Part shown: positions 1 through 7,647 of the stretch, in pieces
How the letters are laid out: each line of letters begins with the position of its first letter
How positions within the stretch are numbered: position 1 is the first letter of the stretch
The notes under the pieces: model-generated
What the model was told of the DNA's origin: nothing
Databases searched by the model: none
The model's input: the letters and a program-made list of their open reading frames with translations, nothing else
Source of the DNA: an uncultured bacterium
GTDB lineage: Bacteria > Bacillota > Clostridia > TANB77 > CAG-508
Assembly (NCBI GenBank): GCA_905214245.1
Contig: CAJMLO010000029.1
Span: 1 to 14,865 of the forward strand
Length of the DNA: 14,865 nucleotides
Direction: 5' to 3'
Made by a program: the position numbers and the translations under genes

Positions 1-218
1 GAATTAATATATTGTATTGTTGTTTCTCTTATATATTGATGTTCATATAAATCCCCTGCAATAAATAAATACTCTATATTATTTTCTTTAATATATTCAA
101 TTATTCTTTTAAATACTTCTCTTTGCTCTAATCTCCTTTTTTCACCTAAATTATTTCTTGTATTTAGCACTGTAAAAGGGCTATCAAAGTGCATATCAGC
201 CATATGTATAAATTTCAT
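1..218 (-). CDS. SbcD/Mre11-like (YhaO-type) metallophosphoesterase, N-terminal part
   Basis: Only the first 72 or so codons are present; the gene runs off the left edge. The protein begins MKFIHMADMHFDSPF, which carries the DxH metal-binding motif of calcineurin-like phosphoesterases (D8, H10). A second metal motif follows as AGDLYEH, close to the GDxxD/E block. This beginning is typical of the SbcD/Mre11 and YhaO group of DNA repair nucleases (family knowledge). An AAAGGA ribosome binding site precedes the ATG. The gene has its own promoter and is separated from the coupling-protein unit by a terminator, so it is probably a separate transcription unit. The usual SbcC-like ATPase partner would lie outside the window and cannot be checked. 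The family call is fairly sure; the exact subfamily is inference. Confidence 0.8.
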   Translation of the reverse strand, partial: MKFIHMADMHFDSPFTVLNTRNNLGEKRRLEQREVFKRIIEYIKENNIEYLFIAGDLYEHQYIRETTIQYIN

Positions 219-276
219 ATTAATCCTTTCTGTATAATTTTTATATTATACTTTGTTTTAATTGTTTTCTTTAAAT

Positions 277-304
277 AATATAACAAATTTCTATTTTTAG
301 TCAA
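277..304 (-). promoter_or_regulatory. Promoter for the phosphoesterase gene
   Basis: On the minus strand TTGACT (299-304) is followed after 16 bp by TATATT (277-282). A second possible -10 box, a perfect TATAAT, lies nearer the gene at 245-250 but has no convincing -35 box. Either would give a leader of about 25 to 60 nt before the ATG at 218. Confidence 0.5.
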
Positions 305-339
305 TACTTTTTTCAAAACATTTGTTTTAAAATAATTGC

Positions 340-370
340 AAAAAATTAGTGGAACACTTTTGTATTCCAC
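340..370 (-). terminator. Intrinsic terminator after the coupling-protein gene
   Basis: Read on the minus strand, GTGGAATAC and GTGTTCCAC (349-370) form a 9-bp stem with one U-G pair and an AAAA loop. A U-rich tract (TAATTTTTT) follows at 340-348. It lies 10 nt after the stop codon of the coupling-protein gene and ends that transcription unit. Confidence 0.8.
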
Positions 371-380
371 CTTTAAAATT

Positions 381-2380
381 TTATTTTATTGTATCTTCAT
401 CATCAAAAGGACCAAATAGTTCATCAAATTTTGCTTCTAGTTGTTTTTGAACATCTACAGATAAAATATCATCTTCTTTTCTGTCCTCTGCTTGAGGTAA
501 TGTAGGTGCCTCAGCTTGATTTAAATTTTCCTCATTAACATTTAAATCTTCTTTATTTGCATTTGAATCTGTTTTATCTTCAAATAAATCATCTAAAGAT
601 TCAATTTTTAAATCTTGACCTCCACCTTTTTTCTCTTCTTGATATGGGTTATACGGATTATATTTTCTCCATTCTCCTCTATTTCCTATATCAAATTCCA
701 AGTGATTTAATGAATATTCTGCAAGTTTTTTTGCCATTGGAGTTTCAAAATAGTAATATTTTCTTGCCTTTACAGGCTTTATTCCCTTTTCATAAATAAT
801 ACATAAATCATTATCCATTCTTCTAAGTTCATCTGGAGTCATAAGAGCTCTTGCCATTACTTGGTCAGAATCACTATAACCTTGTCTATGGAACTGTTTA
901 TCTCTATTTACTGATAAGTTTTCTCTTGTAATTGTTTTCTCTCCAAGAGCTTTAGAAAAATATTCTACTGTTTTAAATGAGTTACTTCCTAAAAATACAT
1001 GTGTATCACAGTTACCCATAATTGTTTCATATGATTTTTCATATACTGCCTCTAATTGGTCTAAGTTTTGTAATATAACGCTAAATGAAATGCCTCTACT
1101 TCTTGAAGTTGAAATCTTTTTATCAAAATCAGGTATTTGTCCGATATTTGCAAACTCATCTAGTATAAAGAATGTTGGAACCTTTAATCTTCCTCCATTT
1201 TTATCTGCAAAGTCATATAATTGTTGAATCATTTGTGAGAAGAAAATTGTAAGTAAGAAATCATATGCCTTATGTGTATCTGATGAAATTACATATACTG
1301 CTGTTTTTCTACTTCCTATTTCTTCAAAATTAATTGTATCTGTTGATGTAACTTCTGCAATTTCCTTTGAATCAAATTTACCAAGTTTTGATTGCAAAGA
1401 GCTCAAAATTGAACCATATGTTTTTTCTGGTGCAATTTCAATTGATTTATAATACATTCTTGCTGGGTGGTCATATGGAAGTTGATTTATCAACTCTGTA
1501 AGTAAGTTATTTCCACCATTTGAATTTGCAGCTCTAACAAGTTCTGAACAGCTTGCTAAGTTTTGTTCTTCCTCTGGTCTAACTGCCATTAAATAATATA
1601 TTAATGCTTTAAGTAGCATTTCAGCCATATCATCCCAATATGGATCAGATTTTCCACCCTCTGCTGATTGTCCTTTTACAATTGTATTTGCAATAACATC
1701 TACGTCTATTTCACTTGAAATATGCATAAGTGGGTTATATCCATCACTATTATTAGGATTTACCAAGTTCAAAACTTTTATTTCATAACCATTTTTTCTT
1801 AAATATCCAGCTGTTTTATCATAAAGCTCTCCTTTTGGATCTGTAAATACATATGAGCCAAGCATTTGATAAGCATTTGGAATAGAATATGATGCTGATT
1901 TACCAGAACCAGAACCTCCGTACTACCAAAACATTAACATTTCCTCTTTTATCAACTGGTAAATAATTGTCTTGTGCAAGTATAATTCCATTATTTTTAC
2001 TTAAAATAGTATATTGCTCTCCATGTTCACTCCAATCACTTGAACCATGTTCTATATCTTTATATTCACTTTTTGGCTTTGATTTAAATAGCCCTATTAA
2101 AGTACATAAAATATAAATAATCGTAAAATAAATTAATGTTTTTCCAAAAAGAGCTCCATATCCTTGTGCAAATACTCTTCCCATAGATGTAAAGCTTGTA
2201 ATCTCAGAGAAAATAAGCTCTATAAAAACTGTCATATTAAAAGAACCGGCTCTTAGTTGCCTCTCCAATTGAATAACTTATAGGAGCAACAAGTACTATG
2301 GATAAAATTACCCATAGTACCGCTATAATTATAATACTTTTTTTATTATCTTTTAATGTTTTGTTAAATTTATATCCCAT
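381..2380 (-). pseudogene. TraG/VirD4-type coupling ATPase (T4CP), disrupted by two +1 frameshifts
   Basis: Type IV coupling proteins are inner-membrane ATPases that bring DNA or protein substrates to a secretion channel. The gene starts at ATG 2380 behind AAGGTG but is read in three frames. Frame one encodes TM helix 1 (about residues 15-37) and stops at 2237-2239. Frame two (to the stop at 1900) encodes TM helix 2 (about 82-98) and runs up to NVNVLVV. Frame three encodes the Walker A GSGSGKS (155-161), Walker B FILDEFAN (about 404-411) and an acidic C-terminal tail. Dropping one C at 2248/2249 and one at 1920 (minus strand) restores a 665-residue protein, a normal length for the family, and 2000 minus 2 bases is exactly 666 codons. 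There are no other stops. As written, the large fragment starting at 1865 lacks Walker A and could not hydrolyse ATP. Either a fresh pseudogene or two sequence errors. Confidence 0.85.
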
Positions 2381-2410
2381 AACATTTCACCTTTTCGCTT
2401 GTTTTTTATT

Positions 2411-2746
2411 TTAGTGTTCCATCTCTTTGTTTTCTCTTTTTGCATAAATACTTGGTGCTCTTTTAGCTCTTATATCTTTATCTTCTCTTGATTTTTCTAC
2501 TGATATTTTTCCAAGTATTTCTTTACTAGATTTATCAACTACAGTACCATCTTTTTCTACTGTATATTCTCCAACTGCAGATATAGCAAGAACTAATTCT
2601 TCATTATCAATTTCAGTTCTTGTTGGACCAGGTTTTGCATTTTTAGGTGGTATATCTAACCCCTTTTCTGGTGTAGTTGGTATTATTTGTGCAGATGCAC
2701 AATATTTGTTACTAGCTTTTACTGAATGTACATTTGTACTACTCAT
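2411..2746 (-). CDS. Uncharacterised 111-aa protein upstream of the coupling protein
   Basis: I do not recognise this protein. It has no signal peptide or membrane segment and should be cytoplasmic. The N-terminal third is rich in Ser, Thr and Pro (including TPEKG, PPKN and PGPTRTE). A short hydrophobic stretch, EELVLAISAVGEYTVEKDG, looks like a small beta-rich core. The C-terminal third is strongly charged with alternating Lys/Arg and Glu/Asp. The ATG at 2746 has an AAAGGGG ribosome binding site 7 nt upstream. It is the middle gene of a three-gene unit: 19 bases after the 172-aa gene and 30 bases before the coupling-protein start. By position it could be an accessory or substrate factor of the coupling protein, but that is only inference. 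Confidence 0.7.
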   Translation of the reverse strand: MSSTNVHSVKASNKYCASAQIIPTTPEKGLDIPPKNAKPGPTRTEIDNEELVLAISAVGEYTVEKDGTVVDKSSKEILGKISVEKSREDKDIRAKRAPSIYAKRENKEMEH

Positions 2747-2765
2747 TATTTATCCCCTTTCTAAA

Positions 2766-3284
2766 TTAACCTTTTTTATCTCTTATTTCAAATGCAAAAT
2801 ATGATTTATATGGCTCAAGTTTGCATTTTCCTTTAACTTCATTAGTGGTTTTATCAATAAATACAACAGGTTTTATTTCTTCTGTTGTTTCAGGATCAAT
2901 AATAGATATTGGTCTTTTTAAATTTGGTGTATATGTAAATTCTTTATAAACTGATTCTTCTTCAGAATATAAGGTGTCAAACTTAATTGGCATAGGTTTT
3001 TTTGATATTTTAACTTTGTTATCAGCTAAAACTCCCATATTAACCACAACTCTATCTTTTCCAAAAGAAAGTATAACTAAATCCTCTTCATCAGCAGGTT
3101 CATCTACAAAAAATGTTTTTCTTTTTGCATCTCCTCTTAATTCTTCTGAAGATTGAAGTCTTTCAACTGTATATTTTGGAAATTCTTTTAAAAGAGATTT
3201 ATCTGTTTCTATAATTCTATAAATTACTGTATTTACACCTTGTGGATCTGTTATACTAAAGTGCTTACCTTGTATAGTATCCAT
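2766..3284 (-). CDS. Uncharacterised 172-aa protein, first gene of the coupling-protein unit
   Basis: No family recognised. The protein is soluble-looking, without signal peptide or membrane helix, and is rich in Lys, Glu, Val and Ile in short alternating runs, which suggests a mostly beta fold. Recognisable stretches are KRKTFFVDEPADEEDLVIL in the middle and a tail ending FAFEIRDKKG. The ATG at 3284 is preceded by a GGGAGGA ribosome binding site with 7-nt spacing. It is transcribed from a perfect sigma-A-like promoter at 3355-3383 and lies just upstream of the 111-aa gene and the coupling ATPase. Coding potential is convincing because the frame is open over its whole length and the Shine-Dalgarno is strong. 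The function is unknown; a role with the coupling protein is inferred from position alone. Confidence 0.72.
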   Translation of the reverse strand: MDTIQGKHFSITDPQGVNTVIYRIIETDKSLLKEFPKYTVERLQSSEELRGDAKRKTFFVDEPADEEDLVILSFGKDRVVVNMGVLADNKVKISKKPMPIKFDTLYSEEESVYKEFTYTPNLKRPISIIDPETTEEIKPVVFIDKTTNEVKGKCKLEPYKSYFAFEIRDKKG

Positions 3285-3354
3285 GTTCTTGTCCTCCCTT
3301 ACTATGAGTTTAAGTAGACATAGTTTATCCTTCGTAACTCAATAACTATCTATA

Positions 3355-3383
3355 ATTATACAATATTTAGCAAACTATGTCAA
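3355..3383 (-). promoter_or_regulatory. Consensus promoter of the 172-aa/111-aa/coupling-protein unit
   Basis: Minus strand TTGACA (3378-3383), 17-bp spacer, TATAAT (3355-3360): a perfect match to the vegetative consensus at ideal spacing. The -35 hexamer is made of the last two sense codons of dnaJ (TTG ACA), directly followed by its TAG stop. The predicted leader is about 60 nt and contains a 6-bp inverted repeat ACTATG/CATAGT at 3301-3324, just before the ribosome binding site. Confidence 0.85.
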
Positions 3384-4304
3384 TGATTTTTCCATTTTTA
3401 TGTTAACAACTGTTTCTCCTCTTGGATTAAATTTAGAAATCTCACTTAGTTGTTTAAACAAATCTTTTTCCTCATCTGTCAAATTTTTTGGAACCATTAT
3501 TTTAACTTCTGCAATTAAATCTCCTCTTGAACCCTTTCCATCATGATATCCTTTTCCAGGAATTTTTACTATTTCTCCACTTTGTATCCCTTGTGGCACA
3601 TATAAAGAAACAGTATCATCTATTGCATCTATATCAATTCTTGTTCCAAGTACTGCTTCCCATGGTGATAAATAAAGATATGTATGCATATCAATTCCTT
3701 GCATAGAAAATTTCCTATTATTTAGAATATTTATTTTAATAAATAAATCCCCATTTTTTCCACCATTTTCGCCTTTTTTTCCTTGTCCAATAAGTCTTAT
3801 TTTTTCACCGTTTCTTATTCCAACCGGAATTTTAACTGTAAAGTTTCTCATCTTACCATCAACACGACGAAGAGAAATCTTCTTTTCTGCTCCATAAAAT
3901 GCTTCTTCTATTGATATATCAACTTCTGTCTCCACATTTTCTCCTTTTTGTGGGACTTTGCTTTTCTTTTTAATTTCTGGTTCTTTTTTTGTTTCCATTT
4001 CTCCAAAAAACATCTTAAAGAAATTACTAAAAAGTGAACCTTCTTCTCTTTTGCTTTCTTCATTTTTCTTTTTATGTCCAACACGAGAATTCCACATTCT
4101 GTCATATTTTCTTCTTGCAGTTGCATCTGATAACACCTTATATGCTTCATTAATGTCTTTAAATCTTTCTTCTGAAAATTCTGTCTCAGAGGAGATGTCT
4201 GGATGATATTTTTTTGCTTGCTCTCTATATGCTGTTTTTATTTCATTTGTGCTTACTTTGTTATTTTCTAACCCTAATATTTTGTAATAGTCCTTAAAAA
4301 TCAT
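3375..4304 (-). CDS. DnaJ/CbpA-type co-chaperone without zinc finger
   Basis: A 309-residue Hsp40 protein that would stimulate the ATPase of DnaK and hand over unfolded clients in the cytoplasm. Residues 5-70 are a J domain with HPD at 34-36. A Lys/Glu-rich linker with a short FFKMFFG stretch replaces the long Gly/Phe region. The C-terminal substrate-binding domain begins around ETEVDISIEEAFYG and continues through GDLFIKINI and GDLIAEVKI. The four CxxCxGxG zinc repeats of classical DnaJ are absent, which places it in the CbpA-like (type II) group. The ATG at 4304 is chosen because GGAGGG lies 10 nt upstream; an in-frame ATG at 4337 overlaps the -10 box and cannot be used. The gene stands alone rather than in an hrcA-grpE-dnaK operon. 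Role beyond general chaperoning is unknown. Confidence 0.88.
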   Translation of the reverse strand: MIFKDYYKILGLENNKVSTNEIKTAYREQAKKYHPDISSETEFSEERFKDINEAYKVLSDATARRKYDRMWNSRVGHKKKNEESKREEGSLFSNFFKMFFGEMETKKEPEIKKKSKVPQKGENVETEVDISIEEAFYGAEKKISLRRVDGKMRNFTVKIPVGIRNGEKIRLIGQGKKGENGGKNGDLFIKINILNNRKFSMQGIDMHTYLYLSPWEAVLGTRIDIDAIDDTVSLYVPQGIQSGEIVKIPGKGYHDGKGSRGDLIAEVKIMVPKNLTDEEKDLFKQLSEISKFNPRGETVVNIKMEKSLT

Positions 4305-4335
4305 CTTAAAGCTCCCTCCATATAATGGTGCAAAC

Positions 4336-4344
4336 ATTATATCA
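4336..4344 (-). promoter_or_regulatory. Extended -10 promoter of the dnaJ-like gene
   Basis: Minus strand TGATATAAT, an extended -10 element (TGnTATAAT) with the hexamer at 4336-4341. The -35 region (TTCTAA 17 bp upstream) is poor, as is common for extended -10 promoters. It supports translation starting at 4304 rather than 4337. Confidence 0.55.
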
Positions 4345-4370
4345 CATTTTTTTGCATATTAGAATAGCCC

Positions 4371-4406
4371 AAAAAGAAAAATTGCAAATAAAAATTTGCA
4401 ATTTTT
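4371..4406 (-). terminator. Intrinsic terminator of the murF-ddl-yqeK operon
   Basis: A perfect 12-bp inverted repeat (4377-4388 with 4395-4406; AAAAATTGCAAA and its complement) with a 6-nt loop. On the minus strand it is followed by a U-rich tract from 4371-4380. It lies about 10 nt after the yqeK stop codon. The stem is AT-rich, but position and symmetry fit. Confidence 0.75.
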
Positions 4407-4416
4407 CCTTAACTAT

Positions 4417-4995
4417 CTATTTCATTTTTTCTAATAAATAATTTCTTGTAAAAATAGTATCAACTCTAATTTGTTTTCTTTTTTTTATAACATAACAAAT
4501 AGATTCATCTATAACGTACAGTAAAAGTGCATCAAGTCCTTCCTTTTCTTTTTCTCTTATCTTCTCCCAGTCATTATTTTTTCTCCCCACTTCTGTTTTA
4601 TCTGCTATAAATACTATTTTAGCTAAATCATCCATATCTGGCTCGCCTGTTGTGTGATATTCAAGTGCCTTTTGCATATCCTCTGTAAATCCATATTTTT
4701 CTTTGCAAAAAACTGCAGCTATCTTTCCATGTATCAAGCCAGGATTTTTTCTTTCAAATTCATCAATTTTTATATTATGTTCTTCAATATATTTAAACAT
4801 TTCATCTTTTGGCATTTCTTTTGCTATATCATGAGCAAGCCCTGCAAGCATGGCCTTGTTTTCATTTATACCATATATTTTAGCAAGTTCAACTGCCCTT
4901 TTCATAACATTTCTGCAATGAATATATCTTTTTTCAGATAACATTTTTTTTGCATCTTCATCTATTTCTTTTAAAAGTTCATTTGCATCTTTCAA
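4417..4995 (-). CDS. yqeK: YqeK-type HD hydrolase, symmetrical Ap4A hydrolase-like
   Basis: A 192-residue HD-domain protein. The metal ligands expected in this family are all visible: H26 in RYIHCRNV, H55-D56 in LAGLAHDIAK, H89 in LIHGKIAA, H114 in YHTTGEPDM and D132 in FIADKTE. YqeK proteins cleave diadenosine tetraphosphate symmetrically to two ADP (family knowledge) and are common in Gram-positive bacteria without ApaH. The start is a TTG at 4995: AAAGGA overlaps the ddl stop region and sits about 10 nt upstream, and no ATG occurs before M18. It is the last gene of the murF-ddl-yqeK unit, 15 bases after ddl. In many Firmicutes yqeK sits next to nadD; that neighbour is absent here. The family is secure, the exact start a little less so. 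Confidence 0.88.
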   Translation of the reverse strand: MKDANELLKEIDEDAKKMLSEKRYIHCRNVMKRAVELAKIYGINENKAMLAGLAHDIAKEMPKDEMFKYIEEHNIKIDEFERKNPGLIHGKIAAVFCKEKYGFTEDMQKALEYHTTGEPDMDDLAKIVFIADKTEVGRKNNDWEKIREKEKEGLDALLLYVIDESICYVIKKRKQIRVDTIFTRNYLLEKMK

Positions 4996-5010
4996 TTATT
5001 TCACGTCCTT

Positions 5011-6072
5011 TTAATCTTCTTTAGCAAGTTTAATTAGCTCATCTAATAAATCACTATATTTAATTCCTGCTTCTTCCCAAAGTTTAGGATACATACTTAT
5101 TTGTGTAAATCCTGGCAAAGTATTAATTTCATTTATTATAATTCTATTTGTACCATTTTCTACAAAGAAATCAACTCTTGATAATCCTTTGCCATCAACT
5201 GCTTTAAAAGCCTTTATTGCAGTACTACGGATTTCGTTTGAAATACCTTCTAGTAAGTCAGCTGGTATTACTACTCTTGACTCAGCATTTTTATATTTTG
5301 CATCAAATGTATAAAATTCTTCTGCTGGAAGTATTTCTCCAACGCAACTTGCCTTAACCTCTTCATTTCCGAGTACAGCACATTCTACTTCTCTTCCACA
5401 AATATTTTCTTCTATTAAAATTTTCTTATCAAATTGACTTGCATATTTGATATGTTCTTTTAATTCTTCTATATTGTGTGATTTATTAATTCCAACTGAT
5501 GAACCCGAATTTGATGGTTTAATAAACACTGGAAAACCAATTTTTTCACTCACTATATCTGCAATCTCTTCTAATGAATGAATTTCTTCATTAAATTCAT
5601 TATCTATGTATATATATCTTTCTCCTGCTTTTCTTATGTAGATATATTTTGCTTGGTTTATTTTAGCCTTGTCAAAAATAACTTTTGCATATACCTTATC
5701 CATACAAACACTTGAAGCAAGAACCTTGCATCCAACATATTTTTTATTTAGTAATTCAAGCATTCCTTGAATCGTTCCATCTTCTCCATATAGTCCATGT
5801 AATACAGGAAAAACAACATCAATGTTTTTTAAATATTCCATTGGCTCTTCTATTTTATCTAATTCTTCTATTTTGTCCCCAACATTTAAAACCTCTATTT
5901 GATTAACAGGTTTTGTATATTTAAACCAGTTTCCTTCTCTATCAATATATATTGGAAATATATCATATTTTTCCTTATTTAAATTTTTAAGTACTGATGT
6001 ACCTGATACTATTGAAACATCATGTTCTGTCGACATTCCTCCAAAAACAACTGCAATTTTTTCTTTATACAT
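5011..6072 (-). CDS. ddl: D-alanine--D-alanine ligase
   Basis: ATP-dependent ligase (353 residues, ATP-grasp fold) joining two D-Ala to the dipeptide that MurF attaches to the peptidoglycan precursor. The N-terminal GGMSTEHDVS block with the catalytic Glu (E16) is present, followed by HGLYGEDGTIQG, the ATP-binding FIKPSNSGSSVGI, and the C-terminal INEINTLPGFT that holds Mg-ATP ligands. The Tyr in FDAKYKNAE, which is Phe in some D-lactate-forming ligases, is kept, consistent with ordinary D-Ala-D-Ala synthesis. The start is the ATG at 6072, 8 nt behind AGGAGG; an in-frame TTG at 6078 is only 2 nt from that site and is unlikely. It lies directly after murF with a short gap, so both enzymes of this consecutive step are co-transcribed. 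Confidence 0.95.
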   Translation of the reverse strand: MYKEKIAVVFGGMSTEHDVSIVSGTSVLKNLNKEKYDIFPIYIDREGNWFKYTKPVNQIEVLNVGDKIEELDKIEEPMEYLKNIDVVFPVLHGLYGEDGTIQGMLELLNKKYVGCKVLASSVCMDKVYAKVIFDKAKINQAKYIYIRKAGERYIYIDNEFNEEIHSLEEIADIVSEKIGFPVFIKPSNSGSSVGINKSHNIEELKEHIKYASQFDKKILIEENICGREVECAVLGNEEVKASCVGEILPAEEFYTFDAKYKNAESRVVIPADLLEGISNEIRSTAIKAFKAVDGKGLSRVDFFVENGTNRIIINEINTLPGFTQISMYPKLWEEAGIKYSDLLDELIKLAKED

Positions 6073-6093
6073 AAACAATTCCTCCTTGTATAA

Positions 6094-7491
6094 TTATTTA
6101 CAAATTTCATTTGCTATTTCTTGAAATTTCATTCCATTTGAAGCTTTAATTAATATTGCTACATTTCCATCTTTCATTATTTCTTTTATTTTTTCTATCG
6201 CTTCTTGATTGTTATTATATTCATATACACTTGTATTGTTTCCTTTAATAACCTCATCAGCAATATATTTTGATTCATTTCCAACTGTAATTACAATATC
6301 AATTTTGTCTTTTACAAGTTCCTCTCCAACTTCTCTATGAAGCTTTTCAGAATACTCTCCAAGTTCAAGCATATCTCCCAAAACTGCAACTTTTTTGCAA
6401 TTCTTTAACTCTGAAAGATAATGTATTGCAGCTTTCATTGAATCGCAATTTGCATTATAGCAATCATTAATAACAATTACGTTATTTTCTAATTTTTCTA
6501 CCTGCATTCTTCTTTTTGTTAATTCAAAATGTGCAATTCCATCTAAAATATCTGGCATATTTATATTAAAAATTCTACCAACTGCAATGGCACATAGGCT
6601 GTTAGAAACAAAATGATTGCCCCCAACGCTTATATGGACATTATATGTTTTATCTTCTATATCAACATTAAATTTACTTCCATCTTCTGAAAATTCTGTA
6701 TTATATGCCATAACATCACTTACATTTTCCATTCCATAAGTTATAACATCATAAATATCGCTTTTTTCAAGGTTCCATTTGTTTAGCATATCATTATCAT
6801 TATTTATTACAACTTTGCCTTCACTTTGAAGGCCTTCTAATATCTCAAGTTTAGCTTTTAAAATATTCTCTCTTGAACCTAAAATTCCAATATGTGCTGT
6901 TCCTATATTTGTAATAACTGCAACAGTTGGCTTAACTATGTCTGTAAGTCTACTAATCTCACCAATATTGTTCATTCCAAGTTCTACAACCATTGCATCA
7001 TGATCTTTTAATCTTAAAACTGTAAGGGCTGTACCAAGTTGACTATTATAATTTCCCTCTGTTTTTAGAACGTTAAATTTTTTAGCCATTACACTTGCAA
7101 CAATATCTTTTGTGCTTGTTTTTCCAACACTTCCTGTAATTGCAACAACTGGAATATCATACATACTTCTTTTATATTTTGCAAGTTCTTGCAAAGCATA
7201 TATAGTATTTTTTACAATAATAATTGATCTATCATAATATTTTTCTTTTATATATTCTGGTATATCAATATCTTGCAAAATGCACACCTTAGCTCCATTT
7301 TCTAAAGCTTTTTCGTACATATCGTTTCCATTATGATTTTCGCCTTTTATTCCAACATAAACATCATCTTGTTTAATCATTCTTGTATCTTGGCAAAAGT
7401 TGTTTAAAGCAACTTCTTTGTCTCCACACACAAGCTTTCCTTCACATATTTCAATAATGTCTCTAACTGTAAGTTCTTTTTTACTTTCCAT
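6094..7491 (-). CDS. murF: UDP-N-acetylmuramoyl-tripeptide--D-alanyl-D-alanine ligase
   Basis: Cytoplasmic Mur ligase adding D-Ala-D-Ala to UDP-MurNAc-tripeptide, the last soluble step of peptidoglycan precursor synthesis. The N-terminal domain binds the UDP substrate and includes CQDTRMIKQDDVYVGIKG. The central ATPase domain has the P-loop ITGSVGKTSTKD near residue 120 and VVELGMNNIGEI. The C-terminal domain includes VINDCYNANCDSMKAA and VAVLGDMLELG. Length (about 465 aa) is normal. Two ATGs compete: 7500 lies only 2 nt behind AAGGA, while 7491 has about 9 nt to the same site and is preferred. It is the first gene of murF-ddl-yqeK and has a good promoter at 7531-7560. MurF and Ddl together make and use the same dipeptide. 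Confidence 0.95.
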   Translation of the reverse strand: MESKKELTVRDIIEICEGKLVCGDKEVALNNFCQDTRMIKQDDVYVGIKGENHNGNDMYEKALENGAKVCILQDIDIPEYIKEKYYDRSIIIVKNTIYALQELAKYKRSMYDIPVVAITGSVGKTSTKDIVASVMAKKFNVLKTEGNYNSQLGTALTVLRLKDHDAMVVELGMNNIGEISRLTDIVKPTVAVITNIGTAHIGILGSRENILKAKLEILEGLQSEGKVVINNDNDMLNKWNLEKSDIYDVITYGMENVSDVMAYNTEFSEDGSKFNVDIEDKTYNVHISVGGNHFVSNSLCAIAVGRIFNINMPDILDGIAHFELTKRRMQVEKLENNVIVINDCYNANCDSMKAAIHYLSELKNCKKVAVLGDMLELGEYSEKLHREVGEELVKDKIDIVITVGNESKYIADEVIKGNNTSVYEYNNNQEAIEKIKEIMKDGNVAILIKASNGMKFQEIANEICK

Positions 7492-7530
7492 AGGCTTCAT
7501 CTTCCTTTTTTATATTATTTATATGCGCCT

Positions 7531-7560
7531 ATTATATACAATATCATATTTTATTGTCAA
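7531..7560 (-). promoter_or_regulatory. Promoter of the murF-ddl-yqeK operon
   Basis: Minus strand TTGACA (7555-7560), 18-bp spacer, TATAAT (7531-7536). Both hexamers are perfect consensus. The -35 box starts only a few bases beyond the ypeB terminator, so the two units are separated within about 10 bp. Confidence 0.8.
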
Positions 7561-7564
7561 TGGT

Positions 7565-7600
7565 AAAAGAGGGGATGATACACTAATATTATCCCCTCTC
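7565..7600 (-). terminator. Terminator after ypeB
   Basis: AGAGGGGAT (7568-7576) pairs with ATCCCCTCT (7591-7599), a 9-bp GC-containing stem with a 14-nt loop. On the minus strand the tail is only TTTTACC. The T-run on the plus strand is longer, but no plus-strand gene ends here, so it is read as the ypeB terminator. Confidence 0.7.
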
Positions 7601-7647
7601 TTTTTAGTAAAACAGTCTTTATTTAATACTCCTTATTTTTTATCTCT

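Noticed and set aside
557..799. 80-aa plus-strand open frame opposite the coupling-protein gene
   Set aside because: Phe/Leu-rich antisense shadow of the coding strand without a ribosome binding site.
1900..2268. Open frame of 122 aa as a separate gene starting at TTG 2268
   Set aside because: It is the middle piece of the coupling protein. It begins inside the frame that starts at ATG 2380 and ends at a frameshift before Walker A; no ribosome binding site precedes 2268.
3908..4206. Additional open frames within the dnaJ-like gene on both strands
   Set aside because: They lie wholly within a convincing gene, have biased composition typical of shadow frames in AT-rich DNA, and have no initiation signals.
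4305..4337. Longer dnaJ start at ATG 4337
   Set aside because: This ATG overlaps the TATAAT box, and the strong GGAGGG site serves the ATG at 4304, where the J domain begins normally.
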